23,275 nucleotides of DNA, taken from positions 1-23,275 of the forward strand of contig JANTHA010000002.1 in NCBI GenBank assembly GCA_024762625.1, read 5' to 3'. This document shows positions 21,501-23,275 of this stretch, piece by piece. Numbering within the stretch: position 1 is the first letter of the stretch; each line of letters starts with the position of its first letter. The position numbers were made by a program, and so were the translations under genes. The notes below the pieces were generated by a model. The model saw only the letters and a program-made list of their open reading frames with translations, had not been told where the DNA came from and searched no databases. The stretch is from Thiotrichaceae bacterium. GTDB taxonomy: Bacteria > Pseudomonadota > Gammaproteobacteria > Thiotrichales > Thiotrichaceae.

Positions 21501-22281
21501 CTGCGTTGCCATCCGTGTAGACAAGGCGCAGCGCCGCGCCGTGGTTGACTTCACCGGCTCCAGTTCCCAGCATCCGGGCAATTACAATGCGCCGCTGGCG
21601 ATCGCCAAGGCCGCCGTGCTGTATGTATTTCGCTGTCTGGTCAATGACGATATACCGCTCAATCAAGGCTGTCTGAAACCGCTGGATATCATCGTACCGT
21701 CAGGCTCCATACTCAACCCCGAATACCCGGCGGCGGTGATTGCAGGCAATGTGGAAACCTCGCAAACCATTGTTGACGCGCTGTTTGGCGCACTCAAAGT
21801 GATGGCCGCCTCGCAGGGCACCATGAACAATGTTTTCTGGGGCAACAGGGAATATCAGTATTATGAGACGCTATGCGGCGGAGCCGGCGCAACGCCGAAA
21901 AAAGATGGCGCAAGCGCGGTTCACAGCCACATGACCAACTCGCGCCTGACCGACCCAGAAGTGCTTGAACAGCGTTTTCCAGTGATCCTGGAGTCATTCA
22001 AAATCCGTAAGGGTTCAGGTGGCGCTGGCAGACATCATGGCGGTGATGGCGTGATTCGAAAAACACGTTTTCTGGAGTCGATGACTGTCACCCTGTTGAC
22101 TGGACACCGTCAAATACCACCCTACGGCATGGCGGGCGGCAAGCCTGGTAAAACCGGGCAGAACCTGTTGCAGCGCAAAGATGGCAAGATGGTAGTCCTG
22201 GGGACGACGGCTGAAGTTGCCGTTGAGCCGGGCGATGTGCTGATTATCAAAACGCCGGGCGGCGGAGGCTATGGAGACTAG
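18586..22281 (+). CDS. 5-oxoprolinase / hydantoinase, fused A and B subunits
   Basis: The 1231-residue protein is an OplAH-type enzyme: ATP-dependent opening of 5-oxoproline to glutamate, or a related hydantoinase. The A half starts with [12 protein letters not shown] (31-42, actin-like ATP site), then [28 protein letters not shown] (310-320) and [17 protein letters not shown]. The B half begins near 726 with [15 protein letters not shown] and includes [31 protein letters not shown] (about 1140-1155) and the terminal [10 protein letters not shown]. Length and domain order fit the eukaryotic and Pseudomonas-type single-chain 5-oxoprolinase. The first 26 residues are non-conserved. ATGA overlap with the nucleosidase gene suggests coupling. 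The exact substrate cannot be fixed because hydantoinase and acetophenone-carboxylase relatives share these motifs. Confidence 0.88.
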   Translation: MSKSVVNASAANTESRQGNKPVNNSGKWQFWIDRGGTFTDIVAQLPDGGLTSCKLLSENPDHYSDAAIAGIRQLLNINADQPLPVDQISAVKMGTTVATNALLERQGEDTLLLITQGFADALRIGYQNRPDLFALDIDLPEMLYKRVIEVQERLDVQGNVLQPLNPGKVKKDLQAAYESGLRSVAIVLMHGYRYPHHEQQLARLAEETGFTQISLSHRCSSLIKLVSRGDATVVDAYLTPVLKRYIKQVSAALSGLQQAGGRLEFMRSNGGLTDATLFQGKDAILSGPAGGIVGMVRTARRAGFDRIIGFDMGGTSTDVSHYNHQRGGFEYTLETEVAGVRMRAPMLEIHTVAAGGGSICRFDGARYRVGPESAGASPGPASYGNGGPLTITDCNVMLGKLQSAHFPAVFGEQGDQPLDCRQVEHGFSQLAAEVSANTAEQTCAEEVASGFLAIAVQNMANAIKKISVQRGHDASDYVLCCFGGAGGQHACLVAEALCMKQVFIHPYAGVLSAYGMGLADTVATRQQAIEAELDSETLASLQSLAESLRTECEKELVEQNLSDASMRARRRLQIRYQGSDSSLSCDFEQPDMQQIKQRFEAQHQQRFGFITPEKHLIVESLQVDVRALADAPPGQTPVTNRSPAMPLARHRVYMQEKWRDCPFYQRDSLVAGQAIPGPAIILESAATTVVEPSWEAHMRASGDLLLTHRQDAESHQEQNKQDLRADPVRLEIFNNLFMSIAEQMGYVLANTAVSVNIKERLDFSCAIFNQEGDLVANAPHMPVHLGSMSESIKAVIRNVRDMAVGDAIVLNAPYNGGTHLPDITVVKPVFDAVGHQILFYVASRGHHADIGGKTPGSAPADSSHIDEEGVVIHPVRLVRRGVFQEQSIRALLSSGAYPVRNIEMNIADLKAQLAACEKGAQELISLVAHYSLDVVQAYMSHVQDNAEASVRRLLTRLEDGAFCQEMDGGQKICVAIRVDKAQRRAVVDFTGSSSQHPGNYNAPLAIAKAAVLYVFRCLVNDDIPLNQGCLKPLDIIVPSGSILNPEYPAAVIAGNVETSQTIVDALFGALKVMAASQGTMNNVFWGNREYQYYETLCGGAGATPKKDGASAVHSHMTNSRLTDPEVLEQRFPVILESFKIRKGSGGAGRHHGGDGVIRKTRFLESMTVTLLTGHRQIPPYGMAGGKPGKTGQNLLQRKDGKMVVLGTTAEVAVEPGDVLIIKTPGGGGYGD

Positions 22282-22324
22282 GAAAGCTTTGGAGACTCTG
22301 GAAATTGTGAAGCGCCCAAACCTG

Positions 22325-23275
22325 TCATTGTGAATGACTGAGACATCGCTTGCCATTGACCGCCTTGATCGCAAATGCATAAATCATGGCGACCCCGGCG
22401 AGACCGCTAAAACGTCCCGTTGCGCCTGAATGGCCCGCACTCATGTCGGTTCTGAGCATTAATACATTGTGGTTAGTTCTCATGGCGCGTAGTTTGGCGA
22501 CCCATTTGGCAGCTTCCCAGTAGGTCACGCGACTATCCGATACGCTCGCCAGCACCATCATGTGTGGATAGGCTTTTTTACGCACATTATCGTAGGGCGA
22601 ATAGGAGCGGATCAGATTGAAGTCCTCAGGGTTTTTGACTGGATTTCCCCATTCGGGCCATTCGCTGGGAGTGAGAGGAAGCGTGTCATCGAGCATCGTG
22701 TTAAGAACATCCACGAATGGAACATCAGTTACAATACCGCATAATAGCCCATCATCCTGATTAGCGATGACACCCATGATCATGCCGCCTGCACTCGCGC
22801 CATAGGCGATTATTTTTCCAGCAGAGCCAATCCTGTTTTTAATCAGAAATTTTTCAACAGCGATGAAATCATTAAAGGTATTGGTTTTTTTATCAAGCCG
22901 TCCATTTTTGTACCAATCATAACCCTTTTCCATGCCGCCGCGTACATGCGCCAGAACAAAAACGAAACCGCGATTCACCAGACTGAAAATATTTTCCCGG
23001 AAATAGGGGTGTAGCGAGCGGCCATAAGCGCCATAACCCATAATGAAAACTGGAGCAGAGCCGTCAAGCTTCGTATTTTTTTTAAATAATACCGTCAGCG
23101 GAACTTGTTCGCCATCCTGAGCCGTAGCGAACCAGCGGTGTAAGCGGTAATCCTTGCTGCTGTAGCCGCTGGGTATGTCTTGTTTCTTTCGCAAAACCAG
23201 TTTGTGGGTTTTTATGTTGTAATCATAAATCCGTTGGGGCGTCTTCAGGGATGAATAGACAATGCGAATCACATC
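22325..23275 (-). CDS. ptrB: Oligopeptidase B (S9A prolyl oligopeptidase family), C-terminal part
   Basis: The reading frame runs off the right edge, so only about the last 316 residues are present; the N-terminal beta-propeller lies outside. The visible alpha/beta-hydrolase domain has the nucleophile Ser (codon 22793-22795) in YGASAGGMIMG, the Asp (22535-22537) in SVSDSRVTYWEAAKW, and the His (22430-22432) in SAGHSGATGRF. AHVRGGMEKGYDWYKNGR and DVPFVDVLNTMLDDTLPLT are typical of oligopeptidase B, which cleaves after Arg/Lys in short peptides. The apparent GTG at 23272 is an internal Val, not a start. The gene is convergent with the oxoprolinase gene, 43 bases apart; the gap has no convincing terminator. 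Confidence 0.93.
   Translation of the reverse strand, partial: DVIRIVYSSLKTPQRIYDYNIKTHKLVLRKKQDIPSGYSSKDYRLHRWFATAQDGEQVPLTVLFKKNTKLDGSAPVFIMGYGAYGRSLHPYFRENIFSLVNRGFVFVLAHVRGGMEKGYDWYKNGRLDKKTNTFNDFIAVEKFLIKNRIGSAGKIIAYGASAGGMIMGVIANQDDGLLCGIVTDVPFVDVLNTMLDDTLPLTPSEWPEWGNPVKNPEDFNLIRSYSPYDNVRKKAYPHMMVLASVSDSRVTYWEAAKWVAKLRAMRTNHNVLMLRTDMSAGHSGATGRFSGLAGVAMIYAFAIKAVNGKRCLSHSQ

Noticed and set aside
22324..22338. Perfect GTCATT-GTG-AATGAC hairpin near the 3' ends of the convergent oxoprolinase and oligopeptidase genes
   Set aside because: Only six AT-rich pairs, mostly within the oligopeptidase coding end, and no T run on either strand; not a convincing terminator.

Overview
The window reads as chromosomal core DNA of a Gram-negative proteobacterium, most likely a gammaproteobacterium. 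The run DUF4845-rnc-era-recO-pdxJ-acpS-cysM followed by pyrG-kdsA-eno-ftsB-ispD-ispF is the arrangement I know from Pseudomonas-like gammaproteobacteria. KdsA points to an outer membrane with Kdo-containing LPS. A betaproteobacterium with similar order cannot be excluded, and no genus can be named from the sequence alone. There is no rRNA, tRNA, CRISPR array, insertion sequence or phage gene.

Region 1 (41-8102, + strand) is a tightly packed series. It holds a small membrane protein, RNase III, the GTPase Era, RecO, PdxJ, AcpS, CysM, a DEDDy-type 3'-5' exonuclease and topoisomerase IV subunit A. Gaps are -4 to +50 bases, so much of it is probably co-transcribed and translationally coupled. rnc ends in a dnaX-type slippery heptamer whose -1 frame runs without a stop into era.

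Region 2 (8103-13815, + strand) starts at a plausible sigma70-type promoter. It encodes CTP synthase, a metal-dependent-type Kdo-8-phosphate synthase, enolase, the division protein FtsB with a long charged tail, and the MEP-pathway enzymes IspD and IspF. CTP and Kdo-8-P both feed LPS synthesis (CMP-Kdo), and CTP is also an IspD substrate.

Region 3 (13880-15629, - strand) is a two-gene island: a membrane-anchored J-domain protein followed by a small conserved hypothetical protein with an HExxH metallopeptidase-like motif. This is the least understood part of the window. A 235-base AT-rich divergent intergenic region with direct and inverted repeats separates it from recQ.

Region 4 (15865-22281, + strand) is recQ with a C-terminal helix-turn-helix extension, an MTA/SAH-nucleosidase-like protein and a fused A+B 5-oxoprolinase/hydantoinase. 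Overlaps of 8 and 4 bases imply one operon. The window closes with the C-terminal part of a convergent oligopeptidase B gene that runs off the right edge.

The most notable observations are the possible rnc-era -1 frameshift, the J-domain/HExxH pair, the class II KdsA ligand set, the FtsB tail repeats and the repeats between the J-domain gene and recQ. None is proven to be a new system.
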